A stretch of DNA of 64,000 nucleotides. It comes from Mesorhizobium sp. (GTDB taxonomy: Bacteria; Pseudomonadota; Alphaproteobacteria; Rhizobiales; Rhizobiaceae). The stretch lies in assembly GCA_022833215.1 (NCBI GenBank), contig JAIPUZ010000013.1, forward strand, positions 1-64,000, written 5' to 3'. Below, one piece after another: positions 29,967-38,524 of the stretch. A program made the position numbers and the translations under genes. The first letter of the stretch is position 1. Every line of letters starts with the position of its first letter. The notes beneath the pieces were generated by a model. It saw only the letters and a program-made list of their open reading frames with translations, was not told the origin of the DNA and did not search any database.

Positions 29967-30443
29967 ATGTCCGCTTCCCTCATCTTTGACATCGCCCCCC
30001 TTGGCTCGCTCGTGGCCTATAGTGACGGCCAACCGAAGCCGCCCGCGCGCTTCACGAAGAAGCTCGCCGCGTGGAAATCCCGCAACGGGGTCGGCCGCCT
30101 TGTGCGCAAGGAGCCCGGCCGCGAGCGTCCGACCTACACGACCCCGCCGTCCTTCACCCTGCATGAGGGCGATTTCGGCGAAGGCGGTATCATCCTCATC
30201 ACTGTCATGCGCAGCTACGGCATCAACAGCGATCTGAGGTTCCGGGTGATCGAGCGCCCGCAGATCGGTCAGGTCCGCGTGGTTCAGGATGTCGGAGAGA
30301 ACGTCGAGTTGCTGCACCTAGCGGAAAACCGCGAGGCGGCCGAACTTTGGCTGGCCAAGAAAGGATATAGCCGCGCCCGTGTCGAGGAGATCACCGCCGA
30401 CGAGGCTGGCGCCGATGTCGTCGAAGGTCGTGCCGCCGCGTGA
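29967..30443 (+). CDS. ICE backbone protein, unknown
   Basis: This encodes 158 residues starting MSASLIFDIAPLGSLVAYSD. CAGGAG lies 10 bases before the ATG. The N-terminal half is basic (ARFTKKLAAWKSRNGVGRLV); the middle has TYTTPPSFTLHEGDFGEGGI. No membrane segment. The protein occurs in conjugative islands as far as I recall, but its function is not known. Confidence 0.6.
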   Translation: MSASLIFDIAPLGSLVAYSDGQPKPPARFTKKLAAWKSRNGVGRLVRKEPGRERPTYTTPPSFTLHEGDFGEGGIILITVMRSYGINSDLRFRVIERPQIGQVRVVQDVGENVELLHLAENREAAELWLAKKGYSRARVEEITADEAGADVVEGRAAA

Positions 30444-30464
30444 TCCACATAACCCCATCCACAT

Positions 30465-30495
30465 GGCCCGCTGTCTTTCGACAGCGGGCCATTTT
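30465..30495 (+). terminator. terminator-like hairpin fused to the next ribosome binding site
   Basis: GGCCCGCTGT/ACAGCGGGCC is a perfect 10-base stem with loop CTTTCG, then ATTTTCG and TTTCAGGAG before the ATG at 30512. Confidence 0.75.
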
Positions 30496-30511
30496 CGTTT
30501 CAGGAGAAGCC

Positions 30512-30778
30512 ATGGCCATTCCCGATCCCGTCCGAACGAATTTCAATACCCTGCTGCGCGCCGCCGGTGACGGCAACGTGGCGCTTATGGAATGTCTCGA
30601 CGCCGCAACCCGCGAGGTCCGCTACGTCTTGTGCGCGGTCGGTCGCGACCGCGGCGATTACGTCTTCACGCCGTTCGGCCATCTGGCCGATGGCAATCCC
30701 TATGACGCCTATCTGCCGCCGGACCCTGACGATGCTGCCGGCTTCATCGAGACCGCCGGAGATGGAGGCGCATCTTGA
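30512..30778 (+). CDS. DUF6117-type small protein
   Basis: This encodes 88 residues starting MAIPDPVRTNFNTLLRAA. The sequence ECLDAATREVRYVLCAVGRD and TPFGHLADGNPYDAYLPP is what I remember as DUF6117, found in alphaproteobacterial islands. Acidic and soluble. Its TGA overlaps the start of the following gene as TGATG, so the two are coupled. No function is known. Confidence 0.6.
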   Translation: MAIPDPVRTNFNTLLRAAGDGNVALMECLDAATREVRYVLCAVGRDRGDYVFTPFGHLADGNPYDAYLPPDPDDAAGFIETAGDGGAS

Positions 30779-31071
30779 TGACGCTCGATGAAATCCTCGC
30801 CGACGACCGCCGCAATCCTGCCTCGGAACGCTCACTTCCGTGGGAGGAAACACGCGGCGGCATCACCGTCGTTGTTGAGCCGAAGCCGCATTGGGCCGAG
30901 GACATGCGTGCGTTCCGGCTCGATGCCCGCGAATATTGCCGCTATGCCGACTGGGCGGCATGTGGCGCCCAGGCGCGGTTCTACGGTCATATCGACACCT
31001 CCGGCGACGATGTGATGATGAAGGCCCGCGCGATGATCGCCCGCGAGATCGCCGACGGGCTCTGGAACTGA
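30778..31071 (+). CDS. ICE backbone protein, unknown
   Basis: This encodes 97 residues starting MTLDEILADDRRNPASERS. The C-terminal half (DAREYCRYADWAACGAQAR, then MMKARAMIAREIADGLW) is helical with two Cys. It is translationally coupled to the upstream DUF6117 gene. No recognised domain. Confidence 0.5.
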   Translation: MTLDEILADDRRNPASERSLPWEETRGGITVVVEPKPHWAEDMRAFRLDAREYCRYADWAACGAQARFYGHIDTSGDDVMMKARAMIAREIADGLWN

Positions 31072-31445
31072 CCGGCCCTGAAAACCGCACCTGGGCACCG
31101 GAACCGTCGGATATCGCTGCGCAGGCAGCGATGGATCGAGTTCCAGTTTCACCATTGCGCCGTCCGTTTGCCGTTGCCGGGGTAACGGGTTCGATCCCCG
31201 GCCTGAATCACATTCTGAAAATCAGCGCGGAAACGAGGCTGGCGCGGCGGGACATCTACGACGGGTTTCCGGCATCTGTCAGAGGCAAAGCACCACCCCC
31301 GCTTCCATTCGCGAACCTTGGTCCGACCGTCTCTTCGTCAATCAACCCGTGGAGGGTCGGCTTACGCGCGCGTGCCGCCCTCGGGGATTCGGGACAAGCC
31401 CGAACGCGCGAGGGTGATTGCAGATCCGGTCAGACACGTCGGGCG
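31072..31445. other. 374-base gene-free stretch with inverted relic and hairpin
   Basis: No convincing gene is present. GGATCGAG to ACCAT at 31133-31155 is an inverted 22-of-23 match to the 3' coding end of the next gene (31630-31652). GCCGGGG (31176-31182) and CCCCGGC (31196-31202) form a stem whose loop contains GGGTTCGAT. This resembles a tRNA T-arm, but no tRNA can be folded around it. Confidence 0.5.
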
Positions 31446-31485
31446 CCTGTCGCGCGGGGGATGGTCCCCCGCCTCCAAAGACAGG
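31446..31485 (+). promoter_or_regulatory. nested-stem leader RNA, ATGG-loop type
   Basis: The outer stem is CCTGTC (31446-31451) with GACAGG (31480-31485). The inner stem is GCGGGGG/CCCCCGC (31454-31472) with loop ATGGT. The 3' outer strand runs into AGGAG, the ribosome binding site of the gene at 31498. The leader of ssb (44249) has the same loop and different stems. Confidence 0.65.
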
Positions 31486-31497
31486 AGCCGGAACGAG

Positions 31498-31662
31498 ATG
31501 TCCTATGCAGATGCCACCGCCTTCGCCGCCAGCCTCGCCACCACGCTGATGGTCCCGATCGTCGTGTTCCAGGCCGGGGACGGAACCCATGCCGCCATGC
31601 CGGCCGACGAGTTCGACGGTGACGAGGACATGGTGAAGCTGGAACTCGATCCCTGGAGCTGA
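31498..31662 (+). CDS. 54-residue ICE protein, unknown
   Basis: The small acidic protein starts MSYADATAFAASLATTLMV and ends EDMVKLELDPWS. The ATG follows AGGAG at 9 bases and a structured leader. The length and order are regular, and an inverted fragment of the same gene occurs 500 bases upstream. Function unknown. Confidence 0.55.
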   Translation: MSYADATAFAASLATTLMVPIVVFQAGDGTHAAMPADEFDGDEDMVKLELDPWS

Positions 31663-31838
31663 GGCGCGAAAGCGCCTCACCCCCACGGCCAGGTGCCCAA
31701 GCGCCGCCGGGCCTTCATCCCGTCAATCGCCGCCGATTGCCGCTTGCGTGCCGGACATCGTTGCGATTTCGGTCCGCATCGGAAAGAACCGTCGACAATC
31801 ACGCCGATTTCGCACCTTCAAGATGAAAGCCATTCGCC

Positions 31839-32207
31839 ATGCTCAGCCATATCGTCGTTTCAGTTCTGCTCTGCACGGCATCCTGCGAACCGGCCGAAAT
31901 CCGGGTCTGGGATGGAGATTCCATCCGCCTGGGCACAACACAGCAAGCGGAAGCGATTCGGATCTTCAATATCGACGCCCCCGAGATCGAGGGGCAATGC
32001 GCCTATGAATCCGATCTCGCGCTGCAAGCGAAGACCAGGCTCGCCGACCTCCTGCATGGGCGGCGCGTTGAAATCCTGCGTCAGGGCACGGATCGCTATG
32101 GCCGGACCCTGGCGGCGATCCGCGTCGAAGGCCATGACGTCGGCGATATTCTTGTCAGCGGAGGACTCGCTCGAACCTGGACCGGACGGCGCGAGCCCTG
32201 GTGCTGA
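31839..32207 (+). CDS. exported thermonuclease-family (SNase-like) nuclease
   Basis: This encodes 122 residues. A short hydrophobic N-terminus (MLSHIVVSVLLCTASC) looks like a signal peptide. The SNase fold follows with VWDGDSI, IFNIDAPEIEGQ, then DRYGRTLAAI, which contain the catalytic Asp, Glu and Arg positions of staphylococcal nuclease relatives. It is probably a Ca2+-dependent nuclease acting in the periplasm. Such genes are frequent in conjugative plasmids and ICEs; whether it processes DNA for transfer is not known. Confidence 0.8.
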   Translation: MLSHIVVSVLLCTASCEPAEIRVWDGDSIRLGTTQQAEAIRIFNIDAPEIEGQCAYESDLALQAKTRLADLLHGRRVEILRQGTDRYGRTLAAIRVEGHDVGDILVSGGLARTWTGRREPWC

Positions 32208-32279
32208 GCGTCGGATCATTCCGGCGCAGACCGGAACCATCCTCCATCGCGAAGGAGAGAGAGTGCGGCTGGGTTGGCC

Positions 32280-32322
32280 GTGACGGGTTGCAGGCGGGAG
32301 AGAGGCTCCCGCCGTCCGTCGC
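32280..32322 (+). promoter_or_regulatory. nested-stem leader RNA (third GTGACGG copy)
   Basis: GTGACGG (32280-32286) pairs with CCGTCGC (32316-32322). The inner hairpin GCGGGAG/CTCCCGC has loop AGAGG. Compared with the leader at 27660 the inner stem has changed on both sides, keeping pairing. The ATG is at 32335. Confidence 0.72.
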
Positions 32323-32334
32323 GGAGTATTTCCC

Positions 32335-32892
32335 ATGACCCTATCCCGCCAAACTGCGTTCGCCCCCATCGGCGAAATCGTCGCGCAGCAGGTGCTGCCT
32401 CGGCTGCCCCGCGCCCAGAGGCTGCCCCTGCGCATCTCCTGCATTGGCACCGCCCGTTACGATGGTCTCAGTGATGCCGATGGTTTCGACCGCTCGGTCG
32501 TAATCGGCGAGTGCCCGTCTCCCGAAGACGCCATGACCTTCGCCAGCCAGCGCGTCGCGCGCGGCGACGTCCGCATCGGCTCGGACGATACGCTGCGCTT
32601 TCGCCCGCGCATCATGATCATTCAGGACAGCGACAACAGCCTGGTTCTCGCCGGAGAGATCCGGGCCGGGATCGTCCTCTGGCAGCAACCCGTCGCTTCC
32701 GACGCCGAGGCCCGCCGTGTCGTCACCGAGGCCAGCCATCTGCGCGGCATGGCGTTTGCCGCATCCGGGCGCGGCGACGCGGCATCCGCCCGCGATCTCC
32801 GCTTCCGTGCCAGCCTGCTCGAGGCCCGGCTGGTTGATCCCTTCTGGCGCGAGACCGCCGCCGAGCTTCTGCGTCTACCACAGGCCGCCTGA
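32335..32892 (+). CDS. ICE backbone protein, unknown
   Basis: This encodes 185 residues starting MTLSRQTAFAPIGEIVAQQ. It has an alpha/beta look (LRISCIGTARYDGLS, SVVIGECPSPEDAMTFAS, RPRIMIIQDSDNSLVLAG) and a helical C-terminus. No signal peptide or membrane segment. I do not recognise the family. Its leader RNA is shared with ardC and the ParB-like gene, so it is probably coexpressed with DNA-processing genes of the island. Confidence 0.6.
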   Translation: MTLSRQTAFAPIGEIVAQQVLPRLPRAQRLPLRISCIGTARYDGLSDADGFDRSVVIGECPSPEDAMTFASQRVARGDVRIGSDDTLRFRPRIMIIQDSDNSLVLAGEIRAGIVLWQQPVASDAEARRVVTEASHLRGMAFAASGRGDAASARDLRFRASLLEARLVDPFWRETAAELLRLPQAA

Positions 32893-32920
32893 TCCCTCTC
32901 GCTGCCTTCCACTCATCCTC

Positions 32921-32944
32921 GCCCGGCCTCGCGCCGGGCTTTCT
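32921..32944 (+). terminator. terminator-like hairpin fused to the next ribosome binding site
   Basis: GCCCGGC/GCCGGGC with a 5-base loop is followed by TTTCTCG and TTTCAGGAG, the binding site for the gene at 32962. Third copy of this unit. Confidence 0.65.
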
Positions 32945-32961
32945 CGTTTCAGGAGCCTGAC

Positions 32962-33378
32962 ATGGCCGACTACTTCACCCATTTTTCGTGCCTGCTCGAT
33001 GTAGGCACGCCCGAGAACGCCGCCCGCGCGCTCGACCTCTTCAATAGATTATCCGAGGAAAACGCTGCCGAAGATCCCCCTTCCGAAGGTTTTCTTCTGT
33101 CGATCCAGCCCGAGCTTGGCGGCACGCAGCTCTGGATGCGCGATGACGTCACCGGCGATCCCGAGCATGTCATCCAATTCGTCAAACGCTGCGCCCGTGA
33201 ATTCGGCCTGACTGGATTGTGGGGTTTTCAGTACACCAACACCTGTTCGAGGCCGCGAATCGACGGCTTCGGCGGCGGTGCGCATGTGCTCGATCTCGCC
33301 ACCGGAGAAACCGTCGGCTGGACTTATACCGATGGCTGGCTCGCCGAAGTGCTGGATGGAGGTGATCCCGATGCCTGA
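32962..33378 (+). CDS. ICE backbone protein, unknown
   Basis: This encodes 138 residues starting MADYFTHFSCLLDVGTPEN. It is acidic and soluble with alternating strands and helices (GFLLSIQPELGGTQLWMRDD, GLWGFQYTNTCSRPRIDGF). The stop lies 8 bases inside the next gene, so both are coupled. It is common in alphaproteobacterial plasmids and islands to my knowledge, without a known role. Confidence 0.6.
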   Translation: MADYFTHFSCLLDVGTPENAARALDLFNRLSEENAAEDPPSEGFLLSIQPELGGTQLWMRDDVTGDPEHVIQFVKRCAREFGLTGLWGFQYTNTCSRPRIDGFGGGAHVLDLATGETVGWTYTDGWLAEVLDGGDPDA

Positions 33379-34015
33379 GGTCATCGAAACCACCGTCTAT
33401 CGGCTCGACGAACTGTCCGACGACGCGAAGGAGAAGGCCCGTGCCTGGTATCGTGAGGGCGGCTTCGACTACGACTGGTATGATGCCGTCTATGAGGATT
33501 TCCAGCGGATCGCGGAGATCCTCGGCATCCGCTTCAAGACGCGCACCGTCCGGCTCTTGGGCGGCGGGTCGCGGCAGGAGCCCTGTATTTGGTTCCGGGG
33601 CTTATGGTCTCAGGGCGATGGCGCGTCGTTCGAGGGCAATTACGCCTACCGGAAGAACGCCTCGGCCGAGATTCGATCCTATGCGCCCAAGGATACGATC
33701 TTGCACGGCATCGCCGATGCCCTTCAGAGCGTCCAGCGGCGCAATTTCTACCAGCTTCGCGCCGAGGCCAGCCATCGTGGGCATTACTACCACGAGTATT
33801 GCATGGCGATTTCCGTCACCCGCGACAGTCCGACATATCAGGACATGACCGCCGATGCCGAGGAAGTCATCACCGAGGCGCTGCGCGATCTGGCCCGCTG
33901 GCTCTACCGCCAGCTTGAACGCGAATACGACTACCTCTCCTCGGATGAGGCGGTGGATGAGACCATCACCGCCAACGAATACACCTTCACCGAGAACGGC
34001 CGCCGCTTCGGCTGA
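33371..34015 (+). CDS. ICE backbone protein, antitoxin-like annotation, unknown
   Basis: This encodes 214 residues starting MPEVIETTVYRLDELSDDAK. The N-terminus with DDAKEKARAWYREGGFDYDW is distinctive; related proteins are often labelled antitoxin of a stability system without proof. No DNA-binding motif is obvious, and Tyr and Trp are abundant. The ATG at 33371 is inside the previous gene. No toxin gene is adjacent. Confidence 0.55.
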   Translation: MPEVIETTVYRLDELSDDAKEKARAWYREGGFDYDWYDAVYEDFQRIAEILGIRFKTRTVRLLGGGSRQEPCIWFRGLWSQGDGASFEGNYAYRKNASAEIRSYAPKDTILHGIADALQSVQRRNFYQLRAEASHRGHYYHEYCMAISVTRDSPTYQDMTADAEEVITEALRDLARWLYRQLEREYDYLSSDEAVDETITANEYTFTENGRRFG

Positions 34016-34081
34016 TCCCGACAAGCGCCCCACCTCGCGACCGGGCGCTCGTTTCATGCCTGCTTACGCCGCGGCTTGAGA

Positions 34082-34162
34082 GGGAGAGAGCGGCCGGAAG
34101 GGATTTGAGCCGGTGCGGTCGAGAGAGAGCGCCGCTTAGGCTCGATCCCGTCCCGCTCTCCC
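34082..34162 (+). promoter_or_regulatory. long nested-stem leader RNA before the helicase gene
   Basis: GGGAT and GAGCC (34100-34111) pair with GGCTC and ATCCC (34139-34149) around an inner GCGG/CCGC. An outer GGGAGAG...CGG (34082-34093) pairs with CCGCTCTCCC (34153-34162). GAGG and the ATG at 34175 follow. Confidence 0.5.
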
Positions 34163-34174
34163 GAGGTTCTCCCG

Positions 34175-37100
34175 ATGAACATGATGTCCGCCTCCGTGGC
34201 TGCTGATGCGGCCACGGCGATCCAGCTCGCCTCCGAGCCCGACACTGCCACCGCCATCCTCGCGGCTGCTCAGATCCTCCTTCCTCATCTCGAGCGCGGC
34301 CAGCGCATCGACGCTCCGACGCTGCGTCACGCAATGGAAACCGCCTTCGGCGCGTCCGATGCCGCCGGCGCGTGGTCCTGGAAGACCGCCTATGACGCGT
34401 GCGAGGCGGCCACCGTTCTTTTCCTGCGCAAATACGGCACTGCGCTTTTCCGCAAAGCCGGGTCTCCGGCTGCGATCCTGCCGCAGCTCGGCAAGGTCGC
34501 CGGACTTCTGCCGACGCATACGCGCCGCTCCGAGGAAGCGCAGACGTTCCAGCAGTTCTCGACGCCGATCCCGCTCGGCTTCGCGGCGATGACCGCGGCA
34601 GCGATAAGGCCCGCCGACCGGGTGCTGGAGCCTTCGGCCGGCACCGGACTCCTCGCCATCCTGGCCGAGATCGCGGGCGGAACGCTTCTCCTCAACGAGC
34701 TTGCCGATATGCGCGCCGGCCTCCTGACCTCCCTCTTTCCGGCCCTTTCCGTCACCCGCTTCGACGCCGCCCAGATCGACGACCATCTCGATCCTGGCCT
34801 TGTCCCGACCGTCGTGCTGATGAACCCGCCGTTCTCGGTCATGGCCAATGTCGAGGGTCGCATGGTCGATGCCGCCTTCCGCCATGTCACCTCGGCGCTG
34901 GCGCGCCTGGCGCCCAGCGGGCGGCTCGTAACCATCACCGGGGCGAGCTTCGCCCCCGACAATCCGGTATGGACGGCTTCCTGGACTCGGCTGCAGGAAC
35001 GCGGCCGCGTGGTCTTCTCCGCCGCTATCGATGGCTCGGTCTATGCCAAGCACGGCACAACGATCCCGACGCGGCTCACGGTCATCGACAAGCTGCCCGC
35101 CGAAGACCCGTCGGAATTCCCGGCCGTGCCTGGAGTCGCACCGGACGTGGCGACCCTGATGGAATGGCTGGCCGAGCAGCTTCCGGCCCGGCTCCCGGTC
35201 GTTTCCATCGTGGCTGTGCCAGTCGCACGGCCTGCCGCCCCGCGCACCGTGCGCGGCTATGTCAACCGTGCAGCTCGGGCCGCACCCGCTGCACCTCTGG
35301 CTGAGCCGGAGGGAGTACCGCTCGCTTATGAGACTGTCGATTGGGCACCAGCCGAGGGCGCGCGCCTCTCGGATGCGATCTATGAGGAATTCGGTCTTCA
35401 GACCATCCGCATCGCTGGGGCGCAGGCGCATCCGACCCAGCTTGTGCAATCGGCCTCGATGGCGAGCATCGCGCCGCCGAAGCCGAGCTATCGGCCGACA
35501 CTGCCGAAAGACATCCTCGGCAAACTTTCCGAGGCACAGTTGGAGACCGTGATCTATGCCGGCGAGGCCCACGCCGGTTTCCTCGCCGGAGCCTGGACGG
35601 TCGATGACACGCTCGACAATCTCGCCGCCACGCCCGAGGACGCCGAGGGCGCCATCCGCTTCCGTCAGGGTTTCATGGTTGGCGACGGCACCGGCGTCGG
35701 CAAGGGCCGAGAATCCGCAGCGATCATCCTCGACAACTGGATGCAAGGGCGGCGAAAGGCGGTCTGGATATCGAAGTCGGACAAGCTCCTTGAGGATGCC
35801 CAACGGGACTGGAGCGCGCTCGGCATGGAGCGGCTGCTGGTCACGCCGCTGTCGCGCTTCCCGCAGGGCAAGCCCATCACGCTGAATGAAGGCATCCTAT
35901 TTCTAACCTATGCCACGCTGCGCTCCGACGACCGCGGAGAAAGGGTTTCCAGGGTCAGGCAGATCGTCGAATGGTTGGGCTCCGACTTCGATGGAGTGGT
36001 GATTTTCGACGAGGCGCACGCCATGGCCAATGCTGCCGGAGGCAAGGGAGAACGCGGCGATGTCGCCGCCTCGCAGCAGGGCCGCGCCGGGCTACGCCTC
36101 CAACATGCCCTGCCGCAGGCCCGCATCGTCTATGTCTCGGCCACCGGCGCCACCACTGTCCACAATCTCGCCTATGCGCAGCGGCTCGGCCTCTGGGGCG
36201 GCGAGGATTTCCCTTTCTCCACCAGGGCCGAATTCGTCGAGGCGATCGAGGCCGGCGGCGTCGCGGCGATGGAGGTGCTGGCCCGCGACCTGCGTGCGCT
36301 CGGCCTCTACACCGCCCGGTCCCTGTCGTTCAAAGGCGTCGAATACGAGTTGCTCGACCATGAACTGACGCCCGAGCAGGTGCGCATCTACGACAGTTAT
36401 GCCGATGCCTTCGCCATCATCCACAACAACCTGGATGCGGCGATGCAGGCCGCCAACATTACCGGCGGCGATGGCGGTTCGGGCACGCTGAACCGGCAGG
36501 CCAAATCCGCCGCCCGCAGCGCCTTCGAGTCCGCGAAGCAACGCTTCTTCGGCCATCTGCTGACCAGCATGAAAACCCCGACGCTGATCCGGTCGATCAC
36601 GGCCGATCTGGAGGCGGGCCATTCGTCCGTCATCCAGATCGTCTCGACCGGCGAGGCGCTGATGGAACGGCGGCTGGCGGAGATCCCCACCGAGGAATGG
36701 GGCGACCTGAAAATGGACCTTTCGCCTCGCGAATACGTCCTGGACTACCTCGCCCATTCCTTCCCGGTCCAGCTCTACGAGCCGTTCACGGATTCGGAAG
36801 GCAACCTGTCCTCGCGCCCGGTCTATCGCGACGGTCAGCCGGTCGAGAGCCGCGAGGCCGTGGCGCGGCGCGACGAGATGATTGCCAGCCTCGCCAGCCT
36901 GCCGCCGGTCCCCGGCGCGTTGGATCAGATCATCCAGCATTTCGGCACCGATACGGTGGCCGAGGTGACGGGCCGCTCGCGGCGCATCGTCCGCAAGCGC
37001 GGCGTCACCATCGATCGGCTCGTGGTCGAGAACCGCGCCGGTTCGGCAAACCTGGCCGAGACGCAAGCCTTCATGGACGACCAGAAGCGCGTCCTGGTCT

Positions 37101-38524
37101 TTAGCGACGCCGGCGGCACCGGGCGCAGCTATCACGCCGAATTGTCGGCAAAGAACACGCGCCTGAGGGTCCACTACCTCCTCGAAGCAGGCTGGAAGGC
37201 GGACGCCGCCATCCAGGGCCTCGGCCGGACACACCGCACCAATCAGGCACAGCCGCCCCTGTTCCGGCCGATCTCGACCAATGTGAAAGCCGAGAAGCGG
37301 TTTCTCTCGACCATTGCCCGCCGCCTCGACACGCTGGGCGCGATCACGCGGGGCCAGCGCCAGACCGGTGGCCAGGGCATGTTCCGGCCCGAGGACAATC
37401 TGGAATCGCACTACGCGCGCGATGCCCTGCGCCAGCTCTATCTTCTCTTGGTGCGCGGCAAGGTCGAGGGCTGCTCGCTGGAGCGGTTCGAAACCGCCAC
37501 CGGCCTGAAGCTGATGGACTCGAACGGCATCAAGGACGAACTGCCGCCCATCACGACCTTTCTCAACCGGCTGCTGGCGCTGACCATCGAGCTTCAAGGC
37601 GTTCTCTTCACCGCCTTCGAGCAGCTTCTGACCGCGCGTATCGAGGGCGCCATCGCATCGGGCACTTATGATGCCGGGCTGGAGACGCTGCGCGCCGAGA
37701 GCTTCACCGTCACCGACCGGCAGGTGATCTACACCCATCCCCGCACCGGGGCGGAAACCAGCCTGCTGACGATCACCGAGCGCAGGCGCAACCGGCCGGT
37801 GACGCTCGACGCCGCCCTGGCCGAACTTGATGACCCGCGTGCGAAGCTCCTGATCAACGAGCGCTCGGGCCGTGCGGCGGTGCAGATCCCCACCACCAGC
37901 GTCATGCTGGACGATGGCGAGATCGAACGCCGCGTCCGCCTGATCCGGCCGATGGAAGCCCACAATATCCCGGTCAGGATGATGGGCGAAACCCATTGGG
38001 TCGAGGCGGACCGGGACGCTTTCGCATCGGCCTGGCAGGCCGAAGTCGCCGAGGTGCCCGAGTTTGCCGACAGCACCCTGCATATGGTGACGGGCCTGTT
38101 GCTGCCGATCTGGAAGCGGTTGCCGAACGAGTCCACCCGCGTCTATCGCCTCCAGACCGATGCGGGCGAGCGCATCATCGGCCGCAAGGTCTCCCCGGCC
38201 TGGGCCGCGAACGCCACCGCGACCGGCATCGCGAAGGTCACGCCGGACGACGCCTTCGTGGCGCTGATGGAAGGCCGCACGATCCTCGATCTCGCCGAGG
38301 GACTCCAGCTTCGCCGGGTCCGCGTCATGGGCGCGAACCGTATCGAACTCTCGGGTTTCACCGATACGATGCGCCAGCGCCTCACGGCCTATGGCCTCTT
38401 CCACGAGATCATCTCCTGGAAGCTGCGCATGTTCGTGCCGGTCGATGCGAACGGTCCCGCCATCCTCGGCAAGCTCTTTGAGCGCTGGCCGGTCGAGCGC
38501 ATCGGCGAGCGGGAGGCAGCGTAA
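34175..38524 (+). CDS. methyltransferase-helicase fusion, strawberry-notch type
   Basis: This encodes 1449 residues. The first third is a class I SAM methyltransferase with LEPSAGTGLL near 150 and MNPPFS near 216, the N6-adenine type. The second part is an SF2 helicase of the strawberry-notch family: Walker A GDGTGVGKG near 505, DEAH box IFDEAHAMAN near 611, and the C-terminal motif GLGRTHRTNQAQP near 1015. Such fusions are a constant of alphaproteobacterial ICEs and large plasmids and may mark and unwind element DNA. Function in transfer is not established. The next gene starts on its last base. Confidence 0.88.
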   Translation: MNMMSASVAADAATAIQLASEPDTATAILAAAQILLPHLERGQRIDAPTLRHAMETAFGASDAAGAWSWKTAYDACEAATVLFLRKYGTALFRKAGSPAAILPQLGKVAGLLPTHTRRSEEAQTFQQFSTPIPLGFAAMTAAAIRPADRVLEPSAGTGLLAILAEIAGGTLLLNELADMRAGLLTSLFPALSVTRFDAAQIDDHLDPGLVPTVVLMNPPFSVMANVEGRMVDAAFRHVTSALARLAPSGRLVTITGASFAPDNPVWTASWTRLQERGRVVFSAAIDGSVYAKHGTTIPTRLTVIDKLPAEDPSEFPAVPGVAPDVATLMEWLAEQLPARLPVVSIVAVPVARPAAPRTVRGYVNRAARAAPAAPLAEPEGVPLAYETVDWAPAEGARLSDAIYEEFGLQTIRIAGAQAHPTQLVQSASMASIAPPKPSYRPTLPKDILGKLSEAQLETVIYAGEAHAGFLAGAWTVDDTLDNLAATPEDAEGAIRFRQGFMVGDGTGVGKGRESAAIILDNWMQGRRKAVWISKSDKLLEDAQRDWSALGMERLLVTPLSRFPQGKPITLNEGILFLTYATLRSDDRGERVSRVRQIVEWLGSDFDGVVIFDEAHAMANAAGGKGERGDVAASQQGRAGLRLQHALPQARIVYVSATGATTVHNLAYAQRLGLWGGEDFPFSTRAEFVEAIEAGGVAAMEVLARDLRALGLYTARSLSFKGVEYELLDHELTPEQVRIYDSYADAFAIIHNNLDAAMQAANITGGDGGSGTLNRQAKSAARSAFESAKQRFFGHLLTSMKTPTLIRSITADLEAGHSSVIQIVSTGEALMERRLAEIPTEEWGDLKMDLSPREYVLDYLAHSFPVQLYEPFTDSEGNLSSRPVYRDGQPVESREAVARRDEMIASLASLPPVPGALDQIIQHFGTDTVAEVTGRSRRIVRKRGVTIDRLVVENRAGSANLAETQAFMDDQKRVLVFSDAGGTGRSYHAELSAKNTRLRVHYLLEAGWKADAAIQGLGRTHRTNQAQPPLFRPISTNVKAEKRFLSTIARRLDTLGAITRGQRQTGGQGMFRPEDNLESHYARDALRQLYLLLVRGKVEGCSLERFETATGLKLMDSNGIKDELPPITTFLNRLLALTIELQGVLFTAFEQLLTARIEGAIASGTYDAGLETLRAESFTVTDRQVIYTHPRTGAETSLLTITERRRNRPVTLDAALAELDDPRAKLLINERSGRAAVQIPTTSVMLDDGEIERRVRLIRPMEAHNIPVRMMGETHWVEADRDAFASAWQAEVAEVPEFADSTLHMVTGLLLPIWKRLPNESTRVYRLQTDAGERIIGRKVSPAWAANATATGIAKVTPDDAFVALMEGRTILDLAEGLQLRRVRVMGANRIELSGFTDTMRQRLTAYGLFHEIISWKLRMFVPVDANGPAILGKLFERWPVERIGEREAA

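Noticed and set aside
31170..31215. tRNA-like T-arm with GGGTTCGAT
   Set aside because: Only a stem with this loop is present. No acceptor, D or anticodon arms fit around it on either strand.
36092..38404. Long open frame on the minus strand (770 codons)
   Set aside because: It is antisense to the helicase gene, an effect of high G+C codon usage. Composition is not protein-like and no motif is seen.
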